Origin: Aquarana catesbeiana
Taxonomy: Eukaryota > Chordata > Amphibia > Anura > Ranidae
Direction: 5' to 3'
Assembly: GCF_042186555.1 (NCBI RefSeq)
Contig: NC_133335.1
Coordinates: forward strand, 171,860,562-171,924,561
Length of the DNA stretch: 64,000 nucleotides
Every line of letters starts with the position of its first letter. Position 1 is the first letter of the stretch. Below, piece after piece: positions 1 through 10,750 of this stretch. The position numbers and the translations under genes are program-made. The notes under the pieces were generated by a model. The model was not told the origin of the DNA. It was given only the letters and a program-made list of their open reading frames with translations, and did not search any database.

Positions 1-123
1 CTGAATGACAGGCCCATGTGCTGCTTCATTTGTTGCATGCCATGATAGTCCGTGTAGATAAGATCGAAATTTAAAGGTTCTGTTAGCGGGCAATTTCCTC
101 TTCCTGGGGGGACACCTAAAAAA
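1..123 (-). CDS. MGAT5B: MGAT5B coding exon (3'-most in window, cut by edge)
   Basis: Encodes part of alpha-1,6-mannosylglycoprotein 6-beta-N-acetylglucosaminyltransferase B, a Golgi type II enzyme (GT18) that adds beta-1,6-linked GlcNAc to N-glycans and O-mannosyl glycans. The minus strand reads SFLGVPPGRGNCPL, then NFDLIYTDYHGMQQMKQHMG, very close to the vertebrate MGAT5B segment around DLIYTDYHG. The acceptor ctctcag ends at 124. The first base T completes a Ser codon begun by AG in the exon at 1028-1197. A second acceptor (ccag) lies 9 nt upstream and would add three residues in frame; a third AG downstream would shift the frame. The exon runs off the window with a split codon (AG) or continues. 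Confidence 0.95.
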
Positions 124-1027
124 CTGAGAGACCTGGAATTGTTACATTAGCACAGCATGACCCCTAGATATAACAAAATATACATATAATTACTAAACTT
201 ACTATGCACACAGCCACGGTTTAAGTAATCAAAAGAATTGAAAGGTTGCTGTATTCTAGAGAATGTTATGTGAACTGTCCTTTGCCTATTAAATTTGATA
301 CTCATCAAAGACTGGTTCTTTAGCCTATATAATGCAGCTCTAAACTAGAGATTACAAATCTTGAGACAAGACAAATGGGTTCAAACTATGAATTTTAGAA
401 TGTCTGGGGTCACAGGTAATAAAGACTACATTTTTGGGTTCTTTTGAAAATTACATATATAAAAAAAGAGTATAAGAGTTTCCTCTAGACTAGATAATAA
501 TCCCCCAGATCTGGTGAATCTTTCTTGCCTTATACCTTCAGACATAAAATAATACATAATAAAATAATGTTTCCCAATGACCATTTATAGTTACACTGGG
601 AAACATTTTTTTGTACAAATGTCCTTTCCAACATCTTCTTACCAAGCCTGGCTCGGTGCTTTTGGGAGTTAAAGTGATTGGCTAGGATCAATTTTCCTGA
701 CCAATCATGATTGTTTTCCCTTGAGATGGTGAGGCTGGTGCTAAGCATTTCTCCAAGTTTCCAACATTGGCCACACATGCACATGTACAATATGCAAGTT
801 TTCAACAAAAAGTTTACTCGGAAGGCAAATTATACATGCTGGCCCGACCACCACCTACAGTCTGTAGACAGCTTAACAGTCATCTATATTAAATGTTATC
901 ACTAAGATGACCATTATTACTACAGAGGAACCAATTAGTAGCCCAAACATCATATTGGGTAGTACAGGCTCTAGTAATCCTCTATAACATCATGTAGCAA
1001 AGTCAACAGTGCTGTCACTATCCTCAC
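124..1027 (-). other. MGAT5B: MGAT5B intron
   Basis: Intron between two MGAT5B exons with a GTGAGG donor at its 5' end (minus strand) and a CTCTCAG acceptor. I see AT-rich unique-looking sequence and no recognisable repeat, RNA gene or ORF. Confidence 0.8.
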
Positions 1028-1197
1028 CTCTGGAGCTCTTTCACAGACACTGTTATTTTTAGACTGTGACCCAACACATACAGAGCTGCAAGGACATCTG
1101 CCCACTGCACCATCTCACCCAGGGGTCCACCTTTCAGCACCCTAGGACTGAACACGTCACCAGACTCCTCTGTCAGAAAACCAATGTGGACCAGGAT
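1028..1197 (-). CDS. MGAT5B: MGAT5B coding exon (56 codons plus 2 nt)
   Basis: The minus strand reads ILVHIGFLTEESGDVFSPRV, then LKGGPLGEMVQWAD and VLGHSLKITVSVKELQ, nearly the known vertebrate MGAT5B sequence at the start of the lumenal GT18 domain. It follows the previous exon after a 116-bp intron. The acceptor is ctccag. The donor is AG|gtgagg, and reading through it would meet TGA at once, which fixes the exon end. Phase is 0 in and 2 out, matching the T that opens the exon at 1-123. Confidence 0.96.
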
Positions 1198-1313
1198 CTG
1201 GAGAGATATGGAAAATTGGTAAAGGACAGGTCAGTGGAAGACTTGAAAACAGGTGGACAATTAACAGATGACATGACTATAGCATGATAAACTGAAATAA
1301 GAGGTCTTGAAAC
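1198..1313 (-). other. MGAT5B: MGAT5B short intron (116 bp)
   Basis: Very short intron beside introns of kilobases. Its donor is CAG|gtttca, a weak GT donor, and its acceptor is ctccag. Nothing else was seen in it. Confidence 0.85.
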
Positions 1314-1478
1314 CTGTTTCTGCTCATTAGGTGTGCTCTGAATCTTGGCCTCCAACCTCCGGGCAGCCAACAGCCACTGAGCCTCCAGCCTCCTTAGCCT
1401 CTTCTTCATGAATATAAGAGACTCCTTTCCAGTTCCCATTAGATCCAAAAGAGATGAGAGTTCAGTGCGAAAAGCAGC
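1314..1478 (-). CDS. MGAT5B: MGAT5B coding exon (55 codons)
   Basis: The minus strand reads AAFRTELSSLLDLMGTGKES, then LIFMKKRLRRLEAQWLLAAR and ends in NEQKQ. Vertebrate MGAT5B has the same LLDLMGSGKESLIFMKKR core. The exon is phase 0 at both ends: acceptor cttag|GCT and donor CAG|gtttca. The segment is rich in Lys and Arg and predicted helical; it links the stem to the catalytic region. It joins ...PKKQ of the exon at 9156-9323 in frame. Confidence 0.96.
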
Positions 1479-1678
1479 CTAAGAAAAAGCAACAAATGAC
1501 AAACACTGAGAGGTGCACAAATGTTGCAACTAATTAGGACCATGGCATACGGAAAGCTAAAAGGGGTTGAGGAGTCTTTGAAGATTTCTGGTGTGAGAGG
1601 GTATGTTTTAGAAGAGGAGGCGATATAGAGAAAATGTTTTGCATGGGTTTTCCTGATGTGTGGAGGCTTAAGTTTTGT

Positions 1679-1990
1679 CTATAATTGTACAATTTTGTAA
1701 TATTTTGTTGGGTCTTTAATGGTCACATGGGCCAGGAGGAGCCAATTTCCTAAGATGCATTTCTTGGCTGCCAGAATACAAAGTAGCTTGAACTTGGTGG
1801 AGGCAGAGGCTGAATCAGGGCTAGCGAAAGGGAGAAAATGAAAAAGAGCTACGTGTGGAGTAGGATCTTTAGAATGCCCAGAAAGGAGTGACATAAAACC
1901 AAACATGATGCCAGAAGGCCATGAATTGGGGATACGTCCATAATAAATGCACTAGTGTGCTATGCTGATGATGGCATTTTGGACACTTGA
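1679..1990 (-). pseudogene. Decayed L1/Tx1-type LINE ORF2 C-terminus
   Basis: Read on the minus strand, 1985 to about 1907 encodes CPKCHHQHSTLVHLLW followed by an F-W pair, the pattern of the Cys/His motif near the end of L1 ORF2. A different frame then reads KFKLLCILAAKKCILGNWLL (ORF 1679-1906), the pattern of the very end of ORF2. The two pieces are one frameshift apart, so the copy is dead. No poly(A) tail was found next to it on this strand. Assignment is by motif only. Confidence 0.55.
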
Positions 1991-2389
1991 CAAGTCAAAT
2001 TTCCATTGTAGTCAGCCGAGGGCAAGGGGTTAAAATTATGTTTTATTCACAGAACTTTATAGGTCATGACTGCTTGCTGCTTTCAGACCAAAGAATTTTA
2101 AATATGGGTAGTGTACATTAGGCTACAATATACAACTGTCTTATCATATCTGAGAAATTTAAGTGTTCCAGCAGTCTGCTCTCATCTTTATTGCCAACAG
2201 CTCAGTATAAAATAATATATTCAGAATAAAAAGAGCCAGTCAGAAAATGTTCCTGTCTACACTTGCAAGAAAAGCATTTGTTGTATAATCCCCTCCAGGT
2301 AAACTATATCAATTCCACACTCTGACATTTTGTACCTTCCGAGTTGCCCTTTATATGTGTACTTATGATGTATGCACAGAAGTTTGAAA

Positions 2390-2427
2390 ATCCCTAATAA
2401 AAATTTATAAAAAAAAAAAAAAAAAAA
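2390..2427 (+). other. AATAAA followed by A-tract (retroposed 3' end?)
   Basis: CCTAATAAAAATTTATAA runs straight into an A-tract of 19 bases. A polyadenylation signal about 15 bases before an A-run is what a retroposed transcript leaves. The upstream sequence is not identified, so the parent element is unknown. Confidence 0.4.
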
Positions 2428-2556
2428 TTGCTTTGCCAGCGTTTTAGCATTAACACGAAAGTCACAAATAATACACGCAATGTTTGTAATATGTGCAAAA
2501 TGTCAGTTTCTCTAACATTTGACACCAAAAGGCTTAAGAACATTTGTCAAGAAGCG

Positions 2557-2925
2557 TTAAAGTGGTTAAAAACCCTCACATATACCCAGTGAAGTAACTA
2601 GCCTCAGGTAATACACAGAGATTAAGCAAAACCTCCTACATAAGTTTTACCTTCTTATGTGCATTCATCTCTTTTGTAGATCGTTCTAAAAACACACAGA
2701 TCAAAGGATTTTTCCTCAGTTCTTGCAGTAAACAGAGAACATGCAAAGCTAAGGATATGAGTCACAGGCTGTGTGCTAAAGCTCTCTTTTCCTCACCTTT
2801 TATCTCTTGCTGTGGGGAAAACCTGTCAGAAGTGATTTATGTTGATAGCAGAGGAAGGAGGCAGGCAGCAGAGAGAAATCACACTCAGTGCTTTGGGTAG
2901 AGCACATACACAGTACAGAAGGATA
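2557..2925 (+). mobile_element. TTAA MITE, left part (AAAGTGG...TAAACCC family)
   Basis: Starts TTAAAGTGGTTAAAAACCCTC and continues with text shared with the fuller copies at 52890 and 56472 (CTCACATATACCCAG, CCTCAGGTAATACACAGAGAT, then an ACTTGTCAGAAGT-like block). The right terminal repeat is missing, so this copy is 3'-truncated. Confidence 0.6.
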
Positions 2926-3009
2926 TGCTTTGTTTATATTTCATGTCTGAGGTTTACAATAACTTTAAAGAACATTCAACCAATAGAGACTAGAATAGGC
3001 TAACACTAA

Positions 3010-3409
3010 TGCCGCGTACACACGACCGGACTTTCCGGCAGAAAAGGTCCGACGTAATCATTCCGTCGGACATTCCAATCGCGTGTGGGCTTCATCGGAC
3101 CTTTTCTTTTCTTTAGAAAATTCTGACGGACCTAGAAATAGAACATGTTTCAAATCTTTCCGACAGACTCAGTTCCTATCGAGCAAACCGTTTGTCTGTA
3201 TGCTAATCCAATGGACCAAAAACGACGCAAAGGCAGCTATTGGCTACTGGCTATTGAACTTCCCTTTTCTAGTCCCATTGTACGTCATCGCGTTCTAAAC
3301 GATCGAACTTTGGTGTGAACGTGTGTAGGCAAGTCCGTTTCGGCAGAACTCTGTTGGAAAGACCGTCAGAGTCTACTCTGATGGAAAGTCCGCTCGTGTG
3401 TACGCGGCA
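3010..3409 (+). mobile_element. PIF/Harbinger-type MITE, copy 1
   Basis: Non-autonomous element with terminal inverted repeats TGCCGCGTACACACGACCGG and the matching GTGTGTACGCGGCA end. It is flanked by the 3-bp direct repeat TAA (3007-3009 and 3410-3412), the TWA-type target duplication of PIF/Harbinger elements. The interior has no credible transposase ORF. Two more copies lie at 18619 and 50673. Confidence 0.9.
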
Positions 3410-3828
3410 TAAGGCTAAGAATATTTGACCAGAAGGGGGAAATATGAGATCTCTGCACATTGTACAATATTGCAGGTTCATTCCTTGTTTGGGAGGTTCA
3501 GCATTTTTTTTCTCTTATGATTGAATGTTAGGGAATTCTATAATAGCTCTACGAAAGGCAAGTAGAAACTGACATTTCACACATATTACAAACAATACGG
3601 GTACTGTTTGTGACTTCCACGTGATTGCCGAGAAATCTGAAAAGCACATTTTTCATATATAGACCTTCATGGAGTGTAAAGAACTTCCCCAGGTTGTATG
3701 GATGTATGTCATATGTCATAGTATGTCACTGGTCATATGTCAAATGGAAGCAATGTGTGATTTTTTGATAGTACTGAAAATCTCAAAACAGAAGGGTCAT
3801 TCTTAAAAAGATTGAGAAAATGAAAGAG

Positions 3829-4712
3829 TTTCCCCGGGGGGGGGGGGGGGGGGGGGGGGTTTAGCAGCAAAATCTTAGAGAAGAGTAATTAGTTAAAAGT
3901 CTTTTATTCAAGCAAAGGATAAATTAAATTATACAATACAATTTGAGATAAAAATTATGGTTAGCGACACAAACATAAGCCATCACCAATGGCAAACAGT
4001 ACACCAAGGAGAACATGGTTTGTAAATACATTATGACATTACCCCAATGCATTTCGACCCTTTAATTTCTGGTCTTCTTCATTATATGGGCTGCTATTAC
4101 TCATTCATTTTATTTTATATGTTCATTTAAATGGTTTATATAGAGATTAATTAGTATTGCCATTCATATGAAGAAATAAGAAGTGATGATATCACCTAAT
4201 TAGTCACTGTGCAAGGTAGTGAGGTGGGGTGTATAAGGATAAATGGGTAATGAATTTTAATGAGGTGCGTGGCATAGAAGTAATGTGCAGCTGTTTTTAG
4301 TAATCCTGTTTGTGCGATACATTCTCACCTTTCCATCTTCGTAATGGTAAATATATCACCGTACATATGGAGATGTACAGACTGTTAACAATGTTGTCTA
4401 AAATTAGAATTTCCTGATATATTTCCTAGAATTAAAAATCCCCTGAACACCAGAAATGAAAGGGTCGAAATGCATCGGGGTATTCATGTGGACAGTAATG
4501 TCACAATGTATTTACAAACCATGTTCTCCTTGGTGTACTGTTTACCATTGGTGATGGTTTATGTTGTTTGTGTCGCTAACCATAATTTTTATCTCAAATC
4601 TTATTGCATAATTGAATTCATCCTTTGCTTGAATAAAATACTTTTAACTAATTACTCTTCTCTAAGATTTTGGCGCCACCCCCCCCCCCCCCCGCCCCCC
4701 GGGGAAACTTCC
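3829..4712 (+). mobile_element. Foldback element with central hammerhead-like motifs
   Basis: Two arms of about 250 bp (about 3833-4085 and 4445-4705) are reverse complements: ACACCAAGGAGAACATGGTT on the left matches AACCATGTTCTCCTTGGTGT on the right. The outer ends are G/C homopolymers (poly-G 3837-3859, poly-C 4680-4693). At the inner ends lie divergent motifs with GGGTCGAAATGCAT preceded by an ACC/GGT stem (minus strand about 4095-4050, plus strand 4443-4478), like the cores seen in other foldbacks here. An AATAAA lies near the outer end of the right arm (4633). Confidence 0.85.
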
Positions 4713-5697
4713 ATCTTCTGTATACTTTTGGGGTGTGCAGCCTGGTCGACTCTCATATATGTCTTTTTCCATTTTATTCTTAAAAACATTAAACTACAAA
4801 ATAGCTTCTGTAGTAATGACCTATGTTTTTTTTCAGAGAAAGTGGACTTCAAACTCTGAGATGACGTCTCTGCATTGTTCAGGACTGCACATTGGTGGGA
4901 GATGATCAGAGGAGGGAGAAGAGTACTTCACACATCACATCAAGAGCTAAAGTCACTAGAACAAGGTAAGAAAAAAAAAAAAAAAACAAACTAAAAAATT
5001 CATAATGTTCTGCTGTCAGGAGCTTCAAAAAGGGGATGGAGTCCTCCTGGGAGGGGAGCTGGGCTTTATAGAGTGGACCAAAGTCTCACCACAAAGCTTT
5101 CCTAGGATACATATTAGGGCTTTTATTGTTGGCTTCTGAAAACGCCTGGCCATTATGCTGACCCTCCAACATTAATAAGTATGCAGATGAGAAAAGTCAG
5201 AGTGTAGTCAGCAGTCGTTGGCATACTTATTCTAAGTTAGTGAGTCGAGGTATTGAAAGAGGGTCATTATTACAGTCAGGCAACTAGCATTTATAGAATG
5301 AGAACTTAGCAATGGCTTTCATAAATGTGCATAGTAAATGATCTGTAAGTAAAACCTATGTGTCAAATGCAAACTCCGGCTCAAGAGATACATGGAGAAT
5401 TTTCTGTTTGGTGCAACTGAGTGTGCCGATTTTCCAAACAACTCATGTCTGATAAAAAGTCTTTCATAGCCCTGCATAAGTAAACAATTTTTAGCATTCT
5501 GAACTAACAGGATCAATGATGCAAATGTGGTGCAGGTTTTCCAGTGTAGTGTCTGAACCAGCTAAAACTTGCCAGCCCATTTAATGTACTTATTTTTCAT
5601 AGATTTTGTTGTCCTCGTGTCAACTATTCTCCTCACACACATTGTCCATTTAAAGGGAATGTATAGTGTTTGTGCATAATTGTCTTTCATTATCATG

Positions 5698-6135
5698 TTA
5701 AAGGAGAAGTCCAGCCTGAGCTCGTTTGGCTGGGCTTCTCCTCTGGGTCACACGAGTGCAAATCGTTCTGCACTCCTGTGACCCGTTTTCAGCAGAGAGC
5801 GGTCTGACGTCACTGGAATCAGTCCAGGCACAACGTCATCACGACAATAAAGTCTGGATCCATCAGGTGCCTTAACTGATGCCTGTCTCAGCCTCTCAGC
5901 GAGCCGCTGAAAGACTGAGACGGCCGCTCCCCGCCCCTCCACAGCTCAGCTTGGGGGCAGAGCGGAGAGCCGCTGACTGACAGGCAGAAGCTCTCTGCTT
6001 GGGGAGCTGAGAGAACCGAGCCGACGGCGATGTTCGATCGCTCGGTTCTCAGTGCAGAGGCAACGGGTGACAGATGCAGCATCCACCTAGGTAAGTATAA
6101 TGGGTTAAAACAACAAACCCATACTTCTCTTTTAA
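5698..6135 (+). mobile_element. TTAA-flanked MITE (AGGAGAAGT family)
   Basis: Begins TTAAAGGAGAAGTCCAGCC and ends ATACTTCTCTTTTAA, so the first 13 bases of each end are inverted repeats with one mismatch. The interior is GC-richer than the surroundings and ends with CTAGGTAAGTATAATGGG, a pattern shared by other MITEs here. No coding capacity was seen. Confidence 0.75.
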
Positions 6136-7846
6136 GGACTAAAAAATACAATGTTCGAAAATATTTTTTGCAAGTATGAAACACTGTATGTGACTATTAT
6201 ATATTTACCAATTGCAGCCAGCAAAAATAAAGCTATTTCTCCAGGTTTTAACCAAGCTTGCTTACTGCTACATTGTGAATAGCCCTGGTTCTGAATTAAA
6301 CTGAATAGAAGATCATAGATTACAGAGCTTAAAAGGAAACAAGGTGACATATACCTCCTACTTCCCCTCTGTATTTTTAAAGTGACTAAGTTGCTAAAAT
6401 CAAAGCAGTCAATAATATGCCACCTACAAAGAATATTTTTATTACCTGTCCTGCTGCCTTTGCTGATGATGATTACTACTGTATTGCATAGTAATTGCCA
6501 CTTAAAGAATCGTTGAATCTGACATTTCTGGGAGCATTGGTTTCCTGGTCCTCTGATATGCATGGTGGTTCCTCCCGCTTGTGTCTATGTCATGACATAG
6601 TATTGACACAGGGGCTAGAAGTAGAAACCACTGAGTACAGAGATGGCCCTAATATGTTTCAAGCAGCATTTTTTTTTTTCGTACTACACCAACACTCTTC
6701 AAGCTGTGGTTCCTCTGCAATACAGCAGCAACCAGTGGCGCAGGTAGAGGTAGAGGTGAGGATTAAAGCTCTCCTTAGCAAGTTGCAAAGTTTTGAACAT
6801 GTTGGCTTTGGCAATATATTTGTTTTAATCTAAAAAATAAGTCAACAACTACACAAGCAATGCTTTACTTTCTGTGTAATATAGCATAATAATGATGAAG
6901 TAGTCTATGGATCAGCATCTATACCAAGAAGAAGTCATTTGACATTGTTATACTGTCGCTAGAATAACTAAAGACATAAAATGAATTTCATTTGTAGATG
7001 CTTAGAAGAAACATTCACTTTGACTGTTACAACTGTTTAATGTGCTGTTTTACTGAGGTGTAGGAGGCCTTTGAGGACATGCCATTAATGAGAACTAAAT
7101 GAAAAGGTTTCCATGGTCGCGGCGTAATATACTTAACACACTGCTTAATGATGATAAATACTTTGGTCTTGAAGCTTAAAGTATAACTAAACTCAAAAGC
7201 AAAAATGTTACATAATGTAGATTACCAGTTCTTAGATGTGGTGGCTGCATTTGTTTTCTTTGCTTTATTTTCACCTGGTGATCCAGCCAGCAAGTTTGTT
7301 ATTTTTCAGCTTCCTTCAACAAACCAAGTAGTCCTGCTAAAATGGCACTTAGAGTGTTGAGATCAACCATTTACCACTGACACGGGTACTTCCAATGGTC
7401 AGCTTTTATTCATTTAGCTTTGGTTACATCTTTACATTTTATTTTTGCGTGCAAAATCAGACGTGCAGAGAAACACGCTGCACTCTATAAGACGCACCCC
7501 CATGCATCTGCATGCATTTTTGCAGTTGCTCAATTTTAAAAAAAGGGCTGGAGACTTCTTTTCCGGTGTTTCTTATGGGTAGGGCAGCCCACTGAAATGA
7601 ATGGGCTGCCTTATATGCAGCACGCACAGATGTGAACCAAGACTTATGCATAACTTTTATTCCAAAAGGGAAAAAAAAACTGTTGCTGTAACTGCTTAAA
7701 AAGTGTTCAATATGCTTTAACTTTACATTGCACAGTTGTTCTGTGGGAGTTAAAGTATCTGTAATGTCTTGAAATGATAGTCAACAATACACTACAACTA
7801 CACATCAACATTGCTAAGACACTAAAACTGAAATAATGTTCCAAAC

Positions 7847-8194
7847 CACTGATCTCCAAACTGTGGTCCAGGGGATGGATATGGCCCTTTGCTTGCTCTT
7901 ATCTGACCCTTCGGGCACTATTCCTCCTACTGACACCAATGATGGGGCATTATTTTTCCTACTGACACAAACAGTGGGGCACTATTCCTTCCACTAATGC
8001 CAATGTTGAGCCACTATTCCCCCTCCTAATGACCACAGGCACTATATAATTTTGTATTCCCACTGACCACCAAGCCTGAGACATTGCCTACTTCCACTGA
8101 TGCTGGAGCATTTTCTGTTTCCACTGGCCACAGTCCGCCTGCCCTAAAGTCTGAAGGACACTAAACTGGCCCTTAGAAAGTTTGGAGACCCCTG
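7847..8194 (+). mobile_element. Non-autonomous hAT element
   Basis: Ends CACTGATCTCCAAACTGTGG and AGTTTGGAGACCCCTG are inverted repeats typical of hAT MITEs. The flanking 8-mers TTCCAAAC and CTCTAAAC match at six of eight positions, a decayed 8-bp target duplication. The interior is a degenerate tandem array of CACTATTCCTNCTACTGACACCAATG-like units of about 50 bp. Confidence 0.75.
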
Positions 8195-9155
8195 CTCTAA
8201 ACCTAAAGCATTCTCCTCTACACCTTTTTCTGAAGGTTTTTCTGTTTTATTCATGGTCATATGACCAATAAGTAGACTTCTCTCACACCAACTCCATGGG
8301 ATGTAGCGGAGATGCACACCCCACCCCACTCTAGTGACTCCACCCCTCCACAGAATCTTGCTATATCGACAGTGATATTTTTTACAGGAGCTGCTGTCAA
8401 TCCACAGCTGGGGCAGGCTGGGAGGTGTGATTGCAGGCACAATACTATAATGTACAGAATGCTGAATGTTGGGGAAGCACTGAAACTAATGAAAATGGTA
8501 AACCCATAAGCACCCTCTGATTTTCTCTTTTTTTTCAGAAAGAACTTTTATTGAATATTTGCAAGCATACAGGTTCCACAAATTCTCAAAACATAGCATC
8601 CAGTACATCAAGTCATAGAAAAGTAGACTAATACAATTACAATGTCCAGCACTATATCGCCTGAGGAAAATCCGAGCCCTTTAGTGTTAAATCCGAGGGC
8701 CCCACCAGTGGGTCGTAAAGAGCAGGTACGAGAATGGTCCCACAGCATGTTAACAGCTACCTATTATACCTTGACTGTGAATATAAAATCAATATTGCAA
8801 ATGTCAACCTACCCCAATATTCTGTTCATGAATAGATCAACCGGAGCAAAACCAGGAATGTCAAGCCAGCCTCCCCAAACCCCATCAAATTTGGCAAAGC
8901 ATCCTCTGTGTTGATAGATAACCCCCTCATATTGTAAAGTAGTACCCATATATGTAAGCCATTCCACCCTCTAATTTTCAAAGTCATGATGATTCAGGAA
9001 GCAAAGGCTAGTGGCAGGATCACTAGGTAACTCAAACTTACTGGAGGAAAAGAACAAGGAATCCATGGCAGACTTAATAAAAGTAAACATTTAGGAACAT
9101 TATGTTCAGTTGGGGTTACAATGGGGTTTCTTCCAAGACCAGTCTAATAACATAC

Positions 9156-9323
9156 CTGCTTTTTAGGATGGGGTTTGTAAAAGGAACCAAGAGACTGATT
9201 CCTCCAGGGCAGCACTGGGCAGAACCATTCCACCTCACTAAGATACATTAGGAAGGAGCACTCTGTCCCATCCACTCCATAGAAGGCGTAACACGGGTCT
9301 GACGTCCAGCGAGACCTCATCCA
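9156..9323 (-). CDS. MGAT5B: MGAT5B coding exon (56 codons)
   Basis: The minus strand reads WMRSRWTSDPCYAFYGVDGT, then ECSFLMYLSEVEWFCPVLPW and RNQS. This is the conserved Cys-rich lumenal segment of MGAT5B (WTSDPCYAFFGVDGTECSF in mammals). Three Cys residues and an Asn-Gln-Ser glycosylation sequon are visible. Both ends are phase 0: acceptor tttcag|TGG and donor CAG|gtatgt. It joins GKVE of the exon at 10677-10750. Confidence 0.97.
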
Positions 9324-10676
9324 CTGAAACAGATATTATCACAATTGTAACTCTAGGCTAATATAACACCCAAGTCTGTGCCGGGACAAGGTCCTCTGGC
9401 ATCCATGGCAGAGAGGCCAAAGTGTACCCCTCCCTGAGTTGAGACAAAATATGCTTGCACGTCTGCATGTACATTGGCCAGGACCATGCAGAAAGGACAG
9501 GTGCTCTTTGCTTTAGGGTTGCCACCTTTTGATCAATGAAAGCATGTGTCAGATGGTGACTGTGATGGTGACAAGTGTGGTTGGTTTGTTGTGGTGTGCT
9601 TAAACCATTAGAATTTAGTCATAATGATCATTGTAAAACAGAGCAACATTCCCATTAACATTATACATGTCAATTTGTTCTTCTATTTGGGAACTAAGAT
9701 AGTTTATAATTCATCACAAGTGCAAATTGTAGTCTGCCATGTGTCCCTTTTATATAGGCACTAAAGCTATAGTTCTGCTACAAAATGTGGTGAAGATTTT
9801 TTACAAACTAGACTTTTTTTTTTTAATGCTGCACAACAAAAACAAAATTGTTTATATACAGATAATAAAGACAATATACAAACAATGTATTTATGAATAA
9901 AGCCTGCAAACAATGTTGGCAGGCCTAATTCACACAGGAGCCTCTTTCAGCACCTTTGATGCACATACCATGGCCCAGCTGTCATGACAGCCAAGCTCCA
10001 GGAAAAATGTCCCTTGTTCCCAGATGCACCCCTACCACTGCAGTACCCAAGGTGGACACCTCTGCTGCTTTTATGTTGGCCCTGTCCTGAGCTCAGTTAT
10101 ACAATAATGTAAATATTATTCAAAGTATGTTAAAATACTGCTACATGTAATGAAACAGGAAGGTTGTATAATAAGGCTAATGTTATATAACTTGTGTGAA
10201 TCACAAGAGTGGCTGAAGAAAATTCCAAATCTTTGTGCTGTTAAACACATGATAGAGATAGATATCTAGATATAGATATCTATACATTTACTGTATATAC
10301 ATTACTGTTTAGCTTTAGTTAAGGGCTCATCCACACCAGCAGAGTTGGGTTGCATTGCGCAAAACACAGGAACAAGAAATGTTTCCTTATGTCTTATGGC
10401 TCAGTATACACCAACACACTGAGTTGGTGGTATCTGAATTAATGTAGGACATGTTGCATTTTATGCAGCACATAAGAATCACATACAAGTAAAAAAAAGC
10501 AAACACTGCAATGTATTTTAACAAAGTGGTGCAGCGTACACAAGCATGTAAGCCATAATGCACAAATGCTTTATATGCACGATATTGCACAATGTGTGAT
10601 GTGAATGGGAGCTCCTTAGTGATTTGATGGCATATTATTGAATCAGATATAAAACTAAAGAAAAAACAAAACATAC
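9324..10676 (-). other. MGAT5B: MGAT5B intron (1.35 kb)
   Basis: Intron with a GTATGT donor and TTTCAG acceptor. Apart from a possible MITE at 10318-10622 it is AT-rich and has no recognisable feature. Confidence 0.75.
10318..10622 (+). mobile_element. Possible MITE
   Basis: The left end GTTAAGGGCTCATCCACACC and right end GTGATGTGAATGGGAGCTCCTTA form imperfect inverted repeats. It resembles the GGCCTCATGTACAC elements elsewhere in the window. No clear target duplication, so the call is tentative. Confidence 0.4.
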
Positions 10677-10750
10677 CTCCACTTTTCCAGAGCAGTCTGG
10701 GTATCTAGGGTCTCTTGGGATGTCACAAAGATCCCTCTGACCTTCAAGCA
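10677..10750 (-). CDS. MGAT5B: MGAT5B coding exon (74 nt)
   Basis: Small exon too short for an ORF search. After 2 nt completing a Val codon (G|TG), the minus strand reads LEGQRDLCDIPRDPRYPDCS, then GKVE. The mammalian protein has SEGRRDQCEAPSDPKFPDCSGKVE at this place. Acceptor tttttag, donor GAG|gtatgt. Phases agree with both neighbours: the exon at 12633-12742 ends in a single G, and the next exon starts with TGG. Confidence 0.97.

Larger units (their letters stand above)
1479..9155 (-). other. MGAT5B: MGAT5B intron (about 7.7 kb)
   Basis: Holds the L1 remnant, TTAA MITE, Harbinger MITE, foldback element, a second MITE and a hAT element listed separately. The parts not covered (about 2100-2556, 2930-3006, 3410-3828, 4713-5697, 6136-7846 and 8203-9155) are AT-rich. 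I recognise no gene in them. Confidence 0.75.
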
